The notes under the pieces are model-generated. The model had not been told where the DNA came from and made no database searches. It saw only the letters and a program-made list of their open reading frames with translations. A DNA stretch of 64,000 nucleotides, taken from assembly GCA_011800155.1 (NCBI GenBank), contig CM022370.1, positions 62,001-126,000 on the forward strand. Reading direction: 5' to 3'. Source of the stretch: Flammulina velutipes (Eukaryota > Basidiomycota > Agaricomycetes > Agaricales > Physalacriaceae). Shown one piece after another: positions 12,680-23,651 of this stretch (its first letter is position 1; each line of letters begins with the position of its first letter). The position numbers and the translations under genes were made by a program.

Positions 12680-13520
12680 TTATATGGGTGCGTTTGTTTG
12701 GTTAGTCGCGACGCGTTGTTTGGCTTGTTCGCGCGCTAAAAGGACAATGCATGTAATATAACTGACGGCACAATGAGCAACAATGTATGCGGAGTTTGAT
12801 TGAATATTGGGATACCCTTTGTCTTTCGCTCTTAGACCTGTGGCGTTGCTCGTGCTGCTGGAATATATCATCGACAATCGGAGAGTAGTCGCGCATGTCC
12901 GCAGAAACGCTAACGTTGCTAAGACTCATTCCAGCCCGACTAATTGCCATAGGATTGTCGCTCTCAAAGTTGGCGAATACAACTCGTTTCGGATATCGAA
13001 TTGTATCAAACGCAAGTCTTGGTTCTCGCCCTGTAGAGAGAGATCAACGAACGTACCCAACGATAGCAAGATGAACACTCACATGATATGAGGCAACGAT
13101 ACTCACTTGACTATTATCGAGAAACCGAGCTAGTCGAAACGGCCACTTCCCGATGTTATTCCTTGTAGAGTTTAACGCAAGGCTCTCGTGTCTCCACAAC
13201 ATTGATATGCTATAAATGAGAGTCATAGAGCCTATTGATTCGGACTTCGAATCTCCTCGCCTGATACGAATACATCAGCATACGAAATCCAAAACAAATC
13301 AACCCAACCTACCTATCAAAGCGACGACGAGCATACCCTCTCAGACCAAAGGCCTCGTCTGAGCCCATATACGTAGCCAAGCCCGCCCCACTCGAAACGG
13401 TAACCACTAACAAAGTGGCCTGCCCACCATCACACGCATCGCCGCCATCACCCATATCCATCCATATAAAACTCCCCGGCTTCCCATTCCAGCCCAATCT
13501 ATAGCACCAACCCCTCCCCT
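12680..13520. other. Intergenic region, no clear gene
   Basis: Only short overlapping frames are present. A TATA-like stretch near 13464 lies about 60 bases upstream of the small secreted-protein gene and may be its promoter. Confidence 0.4.
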
Positions 13521-13526
13521 CCCGAA

Positions 13527-13861
13527 ATGAACCTATCCCTCCTCCTCCTCATAACCGCCATATCCGCCTCCGCAGCGCCTATCGTCAGCAGAGAATGGGC
13601 TGAACAGACTCTCATGCGGTGAGCCCCCTCCCAGATCCATAAAGCGAGAAAGCTGAAGCCGAATGAAGGGGAGAGAACAGAATGCCCACCGGCCTGGACC
13701 TCCTGAAAGATCCATGGCTCTTCGACGAAGACGACTGGATGATCGTTCGTACGTTCCCCCCTCCCATCCTCTCCGACGAGATCTTATTCCTGACAGTGTA
13801 CGAAACCTCTGAACATGGACTGGGCGTCGGGTTCGATGTTACGAGTACTTTGGGGCGTTGA
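13527..13861 (+). CDS. Small secreted protein, 74 residues, three exons
   Basis: Exons 13527-13618, 13681-13748 and 13797-13861 add up to exactly 75 codons with GT-AG introns of 62 and 48 bases and agreeing phases. The product starts with a strong signal peptide (MNLSLLLLITAISASAAP, likely cut after the Ala run), so it should enter the secretory pathway. The mature part is only about 56 residues, acidic in the middle (FDEDDWM) and without cysteines. A TATA box (CATATAAAAC) lies near 13464. It is too short and too spliced to appear as a long open frame. No family is recognised; it could be an effector-like or signalling peptide, or a chance model. RNA evidence would settle this. Confidence 0.55.
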
Positions 13862-13867
13862 GTTTGA

Positions 13868-14935
13868 TCATGAGGGATGGGGTTCGATTTCACGACATAG
13901 ATAATGGACGACAAGGTTGTCGTACGAATACACGATGATATAGATGCATATGCTGGAGGCGATACTTAGCATGAAAGTGGAGGCGATGGATGAGATAGAC
14001 GCACTAATGATTATGAGGACACCGCGGAAGCTCTCGAACCATAACGCTCTTGCTCGTCGATCGTATTCCACCACGTAGCGACAAAGCGAGGCATGCTGAG
14101 ACGCGAGAGTTGCCCGGTGGGATCGTCATGAAGACACGCAAGTGCCATCGCATGTCCACCGGAAAGAATGTATGCTGTATGCGGGATAACAGAGGTGACA
14201 GCTTCCACGCATACACCAAAGGCGCGAGTCAGCGCGGAAAGTATAGCAGATTTCCTCGGAGGGGAATATCGAGCTCCCGCAGCCTGCTGTCGCCTACATC
14301 CTGCTCGCTGTTCGCAGTCGAATTTGGAAGAGATGCTTGCGGATGGACGTGCAACGAGACTCCAGGAAAAACTCGGTGTAGGATATCGTAAACGCGGAGT
14401 TCTCCTACGACAGCTGTGAATGGTCGCAGGCACTGGACGCTACAAGTCCGAGTCGGAATGGAAGACAGCGCGACGAGGCAAAGCAGGCCTTCGGATGGGA
14501 GTGCAGCGCGCCTGATACGTATCAGCCCACGACAGAATGGATCCAGAATACGCCTGCGTCATTCCTACGGCGACTGCGAACATGGCATACACTGCATGCT
14601 ACACGTCATTATAGCACGGAATTAAACGTATAGCGCACGCACAAATTTTCCGTCCGTCTCGCCTCCTCACATGTACCAGACCAGAATCCCAGCATCCCCG
14701 GCTAATTAGCCAGAGAGACGAAGGCAATGCTGGCTCATCTATGCATAGCTACCGTATCCCTTTGATTTTGGTGTGTAGTCGTTCGATACGGCAGAGACGA
14801 CTTTTGCTCGTCCAGGCTTCTCCGGATCCAATACGAGGCAGCCCAATATCAAGGCTACGACTTGTCCAAGTAGCTTTGCTCGACGTGGAATCCTTTTCGT
14901 CGTGGCAGGATGATAAGAAGCAAATGATACCCGGG
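13868..14935. other. Region of uncertain coding content
   Basis: Minus-strand frames at 14433-14011 and 14074-13868 overlap in different frames. The second has a long hydrophobic stretch (about 25 residues rich in Ile, Ser and Ala) that could be a membrane segment. I could not join them with convincing splice sites, so no gene is called. Confidence 0.3.
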
Positions 14936-14941
14936 TTCGTA

Positions 14942-14965
14942 TGCGTCTGACGCGCGTCAGACGCA
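14942..14965. repeat. 24-base perfect palindrome
   Basis: A perfect inverted repeat built from GCGTCTGACGC and its complement, followed directly by another partial copy (CGTCAGACGCAC). It lies about 45 bases upstream of the tRNA-Arg(CCT) gene. Confidence 0.8.
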
Positions 14966-15007
14966 CGTCAGACGCACAAACAAACATCAAAACCTTTATA
15001 ATCCGTC

Positions 15008-15096
15008 GCCGTCGTGGCGTAATGGTAGCGCATCGCTTTCCTATTATTGCATAATACGAAAGGCGGGGGTTGTGGGTTCGATCCCCATCGTCGGTA
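15008..15096 (+). tRNA. tRNA-Arg(CCT) with 17-base intron
   Basis: The cloverleaf is readable: D arm GCGTAATGGTAGCGC, anticodon CCT at 15040-15042, an intron at about 15044-15060, and T arm GTGGGTTCGATCCCCAT. The D-arm sequence matches eukaryotic Arg(CCU) tRNAs. The acceptor stem has one T-T mismatch and a terminal G-T pair. A TTTATAAT motif lies about 20 bases upstream, and a run of six T at about 15116-15121 is the likely Pol III stop. Confidence 0.85.
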
Positions 15097-15115
15097 CTAG
15101 GAAAAAGACTGGTGA

Positions 15116-15121
15116 CTTTTT
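15116..15121 (+). terminator. Pol III oligo-T terminator
   Basis: A run of six T about 20 bases after the tRNA-Arg(CCT) 3' end, as expected for RNA polymerase III termination. Confidence 0.6.
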
Positions 15122-15129
15122 TCCTCATT

Positions 15130-15720
15130 TGCCAATTCGTCGCGTGCATTCAAGGAGGACACTACCTTTCCCGGTGGGTAGCGGAGTAAAATTACGGGAA
15201 CGATGGACATGTCTCAAGCTTTCCTTATGGCTTACTGAATAGAGATCACTACCTAAGCTGTCAAGCATAAGGGAATATGAAATTCTCATATCAAATTTGA
15301 CATACATCTGTCACCTGCCTTGACCAAATTTCAATACAGACTCCTGTCTACAGTGCTATATTCCCCACTGTAATCTACCAAAATCTCTTTCAAGTACATC
15401 TCACTCAAGAGTCTGAGTGATAGATGTCACTGTCAGTACACTCAGCTACCAGAGCCACACTCCCAAGGAATAATGCTCTTTGCTCCCAGGTCCATTTATC
15501 CAAAAGACCCCATCCCTGCTCATCTTATCAGTTTCACCCGCTTGAGCCTCATGGCACACATCAACCAAACACATGCAACACACACCCTCTAATACATAAC
15601 ACCCAGCACACCTGACCCATTCCAATCCCAGCCTAACTACATTGGGCCTAGATTAAGAAAGAAGCCAAAAAAACCAGCCCACCGAAAGAATCCGTGGGAA
15701 ATATCCCTCTTTCTCTCCCA
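15130..15720. other. Intergenic region upstream of the homeodomain gene
   Basis: About 0.6 kb without a supportable gene. It has AT-rich and CA-rich segments and probably holds the promoter of the following gene. Confidence 0.4.
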
Positions 15721-15723
15721 ACC

Positions 15724-17025
15724 ATGGTACCCAGTAATGCTCCCCCCTCAGCTCCACCCTTCCAGAGGTGGCCTCCAGTTCAAGTTCAGATTCCAGCTCA
15801 AGTCCCAGCAATGACAACCTCCTCCGCCGGAAAGGTGAGAGACAGGCTCCCCCCAGAATGCTATGACATGCTCCGTGGTAAGCCACACCTAAAGATTTTC
15901 ATCTACCCCATACCAACCACCGCCCAGAATTCTTCACAAATGTATCCAAGCTCCCCACACGGAAAGAAAAAGAAGAGCTCGTTCGCCAAATACGGGTAGG
16001 TACACCACTAACTAACTAACCGTCAAAAAAATCTAAATCTATGTCATTGTACAGGCAATGTCCGGACGCCAAGACTACACGCTCAAAGTCCTCGAAGGAT
16101 GGTTCTCGAGCCGTCGCACGCAATTGCGCAAAGACAGCTGTACGCACCCGTCCCCATCCCCGCCCCCACACTAACACCAAATCCAACAGACACACCCCAC
16201 CTCGACGCGTCCCAACGCACAAACCTCGAAGCCCTCTGCAAAGAGCTCCCACACGACCCCGCAAGACGCCTCGTTCCAACATGGGCCAAAATGATGAAAG
16301 CCGACGAAAGCCTCGTGAGGTCATGGGTCGAAAACTGGTATCAATCAAAAGGACTCCCCACCCCGACTCCGGAGCCGGAGCCTGAACCAGAATCGGAGGT
16401 GGAAACGAAACGGGAAGAGGAAGAGGTGGACGAGCTGTTGATGGATGAGGATATCGTACCTCCCACGCCTCAGCCACCGCCCCCACCCCTTCCGCGCTTC
16501 GACCCTACGCCGGCGCCTCCGCCTGTTCTCCATCCAACCCCACCAACCCCACCAATGACCTACACCCCGCCTCAAAATCGCATCGTCCCCCCTTCAGCCC
16601 CGCCAATAAAGAACGTACATCCCACGGCAGCGACGTCCAACCCCAACTACTACCGGGATCGAGCATGGAAGGAATACACCTTCCCCAACGGCGTCGTAAA
16701 CCCCGTGGCGACATCACCTCCTCGTCCTCCGCCTCCGCCTCCGCCTCCTCCCACTTTCACCCATCCCCATCCCCGAGACCTCGACCTCCTCCACGCCATC
16801 GGAAAAGCCGCCCTCCCCATCCCCAAAGCACCCACCCCCCTCTCCCTCGCCGACTGGAACGCACGCACGGACCCCGCCTTCCACCGCATGCAAACTTTCC
16901 TCAACCGCGTCCAATCTGGCGAGCTCGCGTCGCAGGGATGGACTCCAGGTGCGTTCTCATATGCGGTATTTCGAATTTCAGCTGACGAGGGGGTAGATAT
17001 GGTCAAATCGAAATTCAAAAATTGA
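15724..17025 (+). CDS. Homeodomain protein, with a second homeodomain-like segment
   Basis: Proposed exons 15724-15877, 15928-15995, 16055-16139 and 16190-17025 give 380 residues with agreeing phases. Splicing exons 1-3 produces a homeodomain of about 60 residues. It starts near LPPECYDMLREFF and ends in the recognition helix VLEGWFSSRRTQLRK, which has the WFxxRR core with Ser in place of the usual Asn. Exon 4 begins with a related segment (about residues 104-155) whose last helix reads LVRSWVENWYQSKG, a possible degenerate second homeodomain. The rest is acidic, then strongly proline-rich, then a short conserved-looking tail (DWNARTDPAFHRMQTFLNR). Such proteins are DNA-binding nuclear regulators. 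An HD1/HD2 mating-type role is possible in this phylum, but no divergent partner gene is present. A 33-base in-frame GT-AG stretch near the end is too short to be a likely intron. Confidence 0.7.
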
Positions 17026-17029
17026 TTTA

Positions 17030-18280
17030 TTTCCTGTATAATGTGTTAGTTAGTTCCCTATTTTTTTCATACCATATCATTTTTACACATACCTGCATTT
17101 TTACATATCTTGTACATATACATTAGTTACGACATTTTATCCATCTAGAATTCTTTCAGCATGCAAAAGTGGGGGAAGATGTAAGAGCGTACCAAGAAGA
17201 ACGGGGGCAAGATGAAGCGAGATGATGAGCAGCAAGGCCTGGGGGACGTCAAGGCCGTGCAGCGAGCGAGGAAAGACAACAGCGCATCAACGACGCGTCT
17301 TGCGCAGCTTGGATAAGAAAGGCAGGCATTCGTGCCCGACCGAGCGCTAGACGGTCCGTCCATCCAAGGGACAGAAGACAAGACGACACGTCTCTGAAGC
17401 CATGACGGTGCTTGGATAGAAAAGTCGGGCGCTAACGAGCGTTCCTTTCGACAGGCTGTCCGTCCATCTCGCCGCTACCAAGGGCTGGTCAAAAGGGCAC
17501 ACAATGTCCATGTACGACAGAAAACGCACCTCGAGCTCTCATCTTCAACACCGTATAGTCGTTCCACATCAGCATTCTATCCGGTAATACACGCATCTAT
17601 AACCTCTTTAGCATGCATACGTGAAAAAGAGGGAAGATGCAAGGGCATACCAGCTTCAGCGTCTAAATGGGCTATCGTTAGGAGGGATGCCTAGGGCTTC
17701 GAAGACATGGGGAACGTCGGAGTGGCGACTTCGTTCCAAGTCCAGTGCGCAGGGTTAAGAGGAGATAAGATGGTCCACCTAATTCGACGCACCAGTTAGG
17801 GGAGGAAAAGTACAGGTAGCATGCGAAACGCACCTTTTTAACGAACAAGGAGGATCAGAGTTCGACTATGTAGTCCCATCGGTATCCAGCGTGCCATTCC
17901 CATGGGCATTCGAGCGGTGAAAAGTCGACGGTAAATTGGCAAGAGGTCTATTTGGTTCTGTTTTGTATAGATCACGTTGATCGGACCGCGCGTTGCGTCG
18001 CATCCGGCTCGAGAACGTTCGTTGAAACTCTCTTATATTGCATCGTGTCTAATCCTATCCGGCTTCAAGCGCGACGCGTCTAACATTCGGGAGGCGGAAC
18101 TTCTTTAGATTCATGGCGAAGAAGTCAACAAATTACAAACAAAAACCCTGGATTTGTTGAACGCGATACAATAAATAGCACACTGTCGTAGATACCAGAT
18201 CTATAGACGAAGTTCCCAACCTTCAAGCATACTGTACAGATTACGCAAGTAAAAGCAACCGATTCACACAGGACATATCC
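17030..18280. other. Intergenic region with degenerate direct repeats
   Basis: Two related stretches, at about 17158-17200 and 17608-17652, share an AGCATGCA...GGAAGATG...GTACCA pattern. On the minus strand each resembles an intron with a GTAYGC donor. This suggests a decayed duplicated gene, but no product can be read. Confidence 0.35.
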
Positions 18281-18799
18281 CGAACATCACAATTCAACTG
18301 GCCTTTTATCGCCATTTCTAGACTTCTCTTCCAAAGCTTTATGAAGATCGTCTTGTAGCAACTTCATCGAGTCCGGCAGGGAGACCGAATAGCCCTAAAA
18401 ACTCTGTTGAGCTTGAATTCCGCAGCTAGCGACTTGACAACTTACTTTTTTCTTGCTCCAAGGCATCGCCCGCCGAAGGGTACGCGACAGTGAGATCCAC
18501 TGCCATCCAAACTGCAATACATTTACGAGAGCGACTTTGAGTGATTCTCGGCTGTGGGATGGGGCCATCACGTAGTGGGTATCCCAGTTACGAAAAGCGT
18601 ACCCAATCACACTGGCATCCACAACATGATTCTGAATTGTCTGGTCATCCGCTAGGCGTAACCTGACAGCGCGCTGCACGAGTTCCGCACACTTCAAGGC
18701 AAGCTTTGCCTCGCGCTCGGGATCGCAGATATCCTTGCCGAGTTTTTCGTCTGAAAATCGGTCGCGATCCTTCACAAAGTCGATGAAAGCAACAGGGTG

Positions 18800-19470
18800 A
18801 CCTAGTCTCAATTCACTTCAATGGTTGAGATGCGGGTTCACTTCAATTTTGAAGTGAACATAGTAACTGGCCAGTACTGAATCATTGACTGGGGTGACTG
18901 TTAGCCATACTGCTGGATACCTTGGTTGTTGAGTTTGTAGTGGTATTATATGATGTTACATTAAATGTATATACATACAATAGTGATACCAATTCACCTG
19001 GAATTGAATTGGTAGTGTTGTTCAATTCATCCTTAGTGAATTGAGAGCGACGTCCAATTCTTTTGAACTTGAATTGAGTGCGCGCTTCAATTCACTTGAA
19101 CTTGAATCGAGTGCGCACATCAATTCATCCTTAGTGAATTGAGAGCGACGTCCAATTCACTTGTACTTGAATTGAGTGCGCGCTTCAATTCACTTGTACT
19201 TGAATTGAGGGTGCGCTTCAATTCACTTGAACTTGAATCGAGTGCGCACATCAATTCATCCTTAGTGAATTGAGAGCGACGTCCAATTCACTTGTACTTG
19301 AATTGAGTGTGCACTTCAATTCACTTGTACTTGAATTGAGGGCGCGATTCAATTCACTTGAACTTGAATCGAGTGCGCACATCAATTCATCCTTAGTGAA
19401 TTGAGAGCAACATTCAATTCACTTGTACTTAATTAGCAGCTCAGAATTCAATTCATATTGAATAGCTATG
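18800..19470. repeat. Left subterminal repeat array of the transposon
   Basis: Short repeats of the form CAATTCACTTGWACTTGAAT, separated by GAGTGCGC or GAGAGCGACGTC spacers, build a higher-order unit of about 120 bases present roughly three times. The inverted counterpart lies at the right end. Confidence 0.85.
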
Positions 19471-19506
19471 TACAGAAGGCGAGGCAGAATTAATAGTACT
19501 TCCCAA

Positions 19507-20980
19507 CTAGCAACAGCCAGCCATGGCCACGTTTGACCGCTCCCATTGACGTCCGACGGTGACCAAAAGGAACATCAACGTCAGAGAACATGTCGCCCAC
19601 GGTCGCCACATGGCCTTCTTGACAGCTTTCGTTTCAACAACCGGAACTTCTGCGCCAGGGAATGACCCGGGAAGAGCAGTCGACATCAGAGGTGATAGAG
19701 AAGCAGAGTGGGTAGGTGCTGTGGTATGATTGTGATACATATGCGGGGGGCCCGTCGTCTGGAGCAAATAATGTTAGCAACAAACAGTAGTGGTGGACCA
19801 GCATTACACACCTAGAGTTCTGCTCAAGGTCTCAGGCAAGCAGCCTCGGGCGGGCACCAGGAACCTGGCAGAGATACCTGGTCAGAGATGGACTTACTTC
19901 AGCCTAGGTAGAGGTACTTGTTAATATGATGTTCGTTCAATGTGAAAGGGAGGTGCTACTGACCTTGGCGACGGCCTAGCATGATGGAAGGTCGTTTAGT
20001 TGCTCATCGTGGGAGAGACGTCGGCAGTGATTATAGCTGACACATGTTTCCTCTATCACATCCGCCTGGCTTCTGTCCGCGTGAGCAGTCATACTGGCAT
20101 CAGGCCCTCATCAACGTACACGCAAGCCATCCAAGGGCGGTAGGCCGTAGTGCTATGTTGATGAGGTTGGAGCGACAATAGGGTAGGTCAAGCCAGGCCA
20201 GAATCTACAAAGATACCAGTGAGGCAAGAAAAGGAAAGGTAAAAGAAAGACTCGCACCATTATATACCCTTGCCCCAATGGCTACAAGCTATCCATTATT
20301 TGCAGCGTCGCAGTGCTGCACTAGCATCCGAATAGGGGTTTCCTCATCATGGCAGCAGGCCAGTGTTCGACTCTACCACAACGTCCAACGTTGGGACATC
20401 ATCCTGTATGGGTGTTGACAGTGGGGGTAGGTGGACAAGAACAATTGATGAGAATATGGCAAGTCGAATACCGGCCGCGGCCGGACTATGTGCCACGTGA
20501 ATGACATCATCATGGTGCGGCACGTGCAGACCTGAGTCGGGGTGAGGCGACGGGATAACAAACTCACGAGAGAAAGCAATAGTAGTATATTTGATTATGT
20601 TACATAGAATTGTCCAAGACTAGCGGTCTTATGTGTTCCAACCTCATGCTTCAATCATACACTCTCAGGACATTTGGCATAAATCTGTTGACTATATACT
20701 GGCTCAGCAAAAATGACGACTACGGGCCAAAGGCGCGTTCCTATGAAGCCTATCCTCTTTCCTTCACTCACAATGTCAAAGTGATACGTCTTCATTTCGC
20801 TTTCTATACCAAAGGTTTCATATTGGGGCTATTGAAGCCGGGCGCTCATACAGAAACATTTCGCAGACACCCATTCCGAGCCAACTGCTCGCGTATCGGA
20901 TTTCGCTATCCTATCCTATCTCCTTCCTACGAACAACGCGGACATCTATCCCATCCAATGTTAGCGTCCAGTGCAGCACA
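19507..20980. other. Transposon interior without assignable gene
   Basis: Only short frames occur, such as a minus-strand one at 19767-19507 with one hydrophobic segment (TCSLTLMFLLVTVG). No domain is recognised. Part of it may be decayed 3' sequence of the captured glucanase gene. Confidence 0.35.
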
Positions 20981-20983
20981 CGG

Positions 20984-21930
20984 TCAACACCATTCTGGCG
21001 AACGGTTCATTGGTATACCGACGTGACTGGTGTACACTTGAACAGGAGTGTCACTTCTCAACACTTTGGTGAGTATTCCATGTACGCCTTGGCCAACTCC
21101 TGTTGGACCTCCTCCTTGGCTTGCATACCATTCTGAGACTTGTTCACCGACGAAGGTTTGGACTTCCCAGTACATGCATAGAATAAATTGGTATCACACA
21201 AAACAAATGAGCGAGACGTACCTGCGCAAGAAGGTCTTGTAATCATCAGAGAAATTATCGCAGCACCCCGTCATAGTAGCGCAGGAGCCGAAATAAGTTG
21301 TGTCGTCCGCGAGGCGCATCCCGTCCCACCTCGCACCAACACTGCGACTGTTAATCCACTTGGCGCAATCCATAGTAGTGTTGGACCATTCACCAATGAT
21401 TGTCCAAAAGTTTTTATTCGCGTATTCGGTGACAGAGGAATGTATGAGCATCCGAACTTGGGAAAATAAGCAAACATAGATTGGTCGGAAAAAAGACGTA
21501 CTTGGATGTGTTCCTCCAACGAGCGACTCAGTTCCCCATTGCTGAAGATCTGATACTCGTAAGTGAGGGTGTCAATGGTGTGGCAGACTTTCGCGAGTGT
21601 TGCAGCGAAGCGTAGGTTTTCGGTGCGCTGGCCAGAGTTGTCGTAGCCGTTCTGGATCCCGGGGGCGCCGTGCAGGTCGAATATGATGTGGATAGAGTGG
21701 GGTTTGGCCCAGTTGAGGGCTTGGAGGACGTATGGCCAGGCGCCAGGAATGTATAGCGCTGGGGAGGTGCCAAAGGACGTGTCTGAGGTGGTTACCGGGA
21801 TGGACCAGTACCCTACAGGTATTCTGGGAGGCCAATTAGAGAGGGAGGACTTTAGAGAAATCAACGCACCGAACATGGTTTATCCCAGCAGCCTGGATTG
21901 ATACATACATCGTATGGGTATCGTATCGAT
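20984..21930 (-). pseudogene. GH5 exo-beta-1,3-glucanase gene fragment (captured)
   Basis: Read from right to left, exons encode IQAAGINHVR then IPVGYWSIPV, a segment with IIFDLHGAPGIQNGYDNSGQR, and, after an intron, NFWTIIGEWSNTTMDCAKW with GVGARWDG-like and FSDDYKTFLRR motifs. These are signatures of fungal GH5 subfamily 9 exo-1,3-glucanases, which trim cell-wall beta-1,3-glucan. The nucleophile motif GEW is kept. The part carrying the Asn-Glu-Pro acid/base motif is missing: sequence jumps from the LAKV region to YQIFSNGELSRS, a loss of roughly 100 residues. The C-terminal WxWK region is not readable. The piece cannot make an active enzyme. It lies wholly inside the transposon. Confidence 0.8.
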
Positions 21931-21963
21931 TCGGGGGGTATACGGGAGGGTGTTGAATGTTGC

Positions 21964-22620
21964 TGGAATTCCAAGTCAGACGGCGCCAAAGACCAAATCA
22001 AAGGAAACGTACCGTTATACCACAGCGGACATGTCGAAACAAGCTGTCACATACAGTGTATGCATGTCGTCTCGCTTGAGTAGGTATATCCGAGGGATTG
22101 GTATGTTTCTGAAATGTCATGTTAGGAAGTGCGGACGGTCAAATTGGGGGAAACGTACCTTTGGGAGACGGTGGGCATATCGCAATGAGCTATTGGATAC
22201 CACATAGCCATCGCGTATTGCATCTGTAAGGGAATGGCATGTTTTGAACGAATCTAAAATCCTAAGGTTAGATGAGCGCCAAAGTCGAATCAAAGAAAAT
22301 GTACCGTTAAACGTTCCTAGGACTTGAAAAACAAGGTGGTAGCTACTACGTATCGACCCCGTATCAATACTGTATGTATACGGTAGGGATTTGAAGGAAA
22401 CCTGAATCCCATGTTTAGGTAGCGCGGGGGGTCGAATCAACGAAAACGTACCCGTAGACGTTGTTGGCCATGTCCAGAAGACGCGATATGCACACCTTAT
22501 GCATGTTGCAAGGCTTGACTAGCGCTACGAGGGTCATCGTGACGTTTCAATGGATTCTGAAATTCCAAGGTTAGAAAAGCGTCAAGCGTAAAAGCAAAGA
22601 AAACATACCGTTAGACACTA
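21964..22620. repeat. Five tandem units of about 145-155 bases inside the captured gene
   Basis: Starts near 21964, 22108, 22252, 22400 and 22556. Each unit has a TCCAAGGTTAG-like stretch, then AAAGAAAACGTACCGTT. On the minus strand each unit therefore carries an intron-like GTACGTTTTC...AG followed by about 95 bases that can act as an exon. The copy next to the glucanase fragment encodes the AAGINHVR exon, so this looks like repeated duplication of one exon-intron unit. Confidence 0.65.
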
Positions 22621-22859
22621 GTGGACATAGCTTAACGAGTCTATAGATATGAGAGATCGTTTCCCTTCATTCGATAAGGGTCCCCGAGACGTTTGAATTT
22701 CGGCCAAAAAAGCATGGATGTGTGGCGCACAGACAAGTCGACCAGAGTCACGGAGCGCGTCGGGGGAGGGTAAGGAATTACGAATATAGCACCACTCGCT
22801 CGTATTATAAAGAGATTGGGGTCCTAGGGTGAAGATGAGTAACAAAGTTAGTTAGGCGC

Positions 22860-23100
22860 CGCAGGGACTCACGAAGTATAGTTTTCCTAACTACCGTCCT
22901 TGGCGGTATCAAAGGCTCAGTCGTCTGTAGGATATGTGTAGGCGTAGCTGATTCCAGCGGCGGGAGTCCGTATGTAGTGGTAGAGACGACCTAGTACAGT
23001 CAGAGTCAGCAAGTGTTGGTATCCGTGTCAATAAAAAACGCACCTTTAAAGGCTCCGTATGGTATCGCGACGGCCCAGCATTTTCTGTGTACCACTATGA
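22860..23100. other. Transposon interior, nothing assignable
   Basis: A stretch between the tandem units and the deubiquitinase fragment, with possible intron remnants only. Confidence 0.3.
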
Positions 23101-23104
23101 AGAA

Positions 23105-23651
23105 TTAAATTAGAAGAACATTAACTGACCTGCTCCTCCCACCCTGGTTCAAGTCGACGCTCCAAGGCGATACACTCGCGCTTCCAGTACTCCCACTTGT
23201 CACTCGCCTTCTCGTACTGTCGTACACCCCATCTACGATCGCGAGGAGACTAAATTGGATGTGTCCGTACTTGCGCATTTTTCTGCGGAGAGCGGGACGG
23301 ACAATATCCGTCCGAGCTAACCTCGTCGACTTCGAGGGGGCCAGACGTGAGTCCGTCAAGCTCCCAGACTTTGCCGAATGCGGGAATGTACCCTGTAAAG
23401 TGATATGCCTCTTCGTCCTCCGCCTATTCTGCATTTTTGGGTTTTGTCTTGACTCGTTTTGGAAGAGGAGGTTTGGTTGCGTGCTCTTTTTTTGGATAGG
23501 TCAAGGGTGGTGTTAGTGATGCGTTGAGGGGGCTACAGATGTCTGCGGGTCTGGGAATATATGAATGACGGTTCTGGAAGCAGCTTGGAGCAGTGTTACC
23601 TAGCGAGAGAGTTGAGGCGGTGATGATAGTATCATGTATGGGTGAAATCAT
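23105..23651 (-). pseudogene. UCH37/UCHL5-type ubiquitin C-terminal hydrolase fragment (captured)
   Basis: The minus strand reads PPLPKRVKTKPKNAE, an in-frame TAG at 23424-23426, then AYHFTGYIPAFGKVWELDGL and TSGPLEVDE. Further on comes VRPALRRKMRKYGHIQFSL followed by LAIVDG. This matches the peptidase C12 C-terminal half: the catalytic-histidine strand (YHF), the ELDG motif, and the RI-KY-EI-FNLMAIV segment of UCH37, a proteasome- or INO80-associated deubiquitinase. The N-terminal part with the catalytic cysteine is not recognisable. The stop codon and missing half make this a dead fragment. It shares the strand of the glucanase piece but comes from an unrelated gene, which argues for capture of more than one locus. 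Confidence 0.75.

Noticed and set aside
11485..12761. Long plus-strand frames opposite the Cys/His-rich gene copy 1
   Set aside because: They are shadows of the minus-strand gene, whose exon structure is confirmed by the paralog.
16925..16980. A last intron in the homeodomain gene near its 3' end
   Set aside because: The GT-AG span would be only 33 bases, below the usual minimum, and the frame stays open without it.
18800..19470. CRISPR-like or satellite array
   Set aside because: The repeats lie just inside a transposon's inverted ends, with the inverted set at the other end. They are subterminal repeats, without unique spacers.
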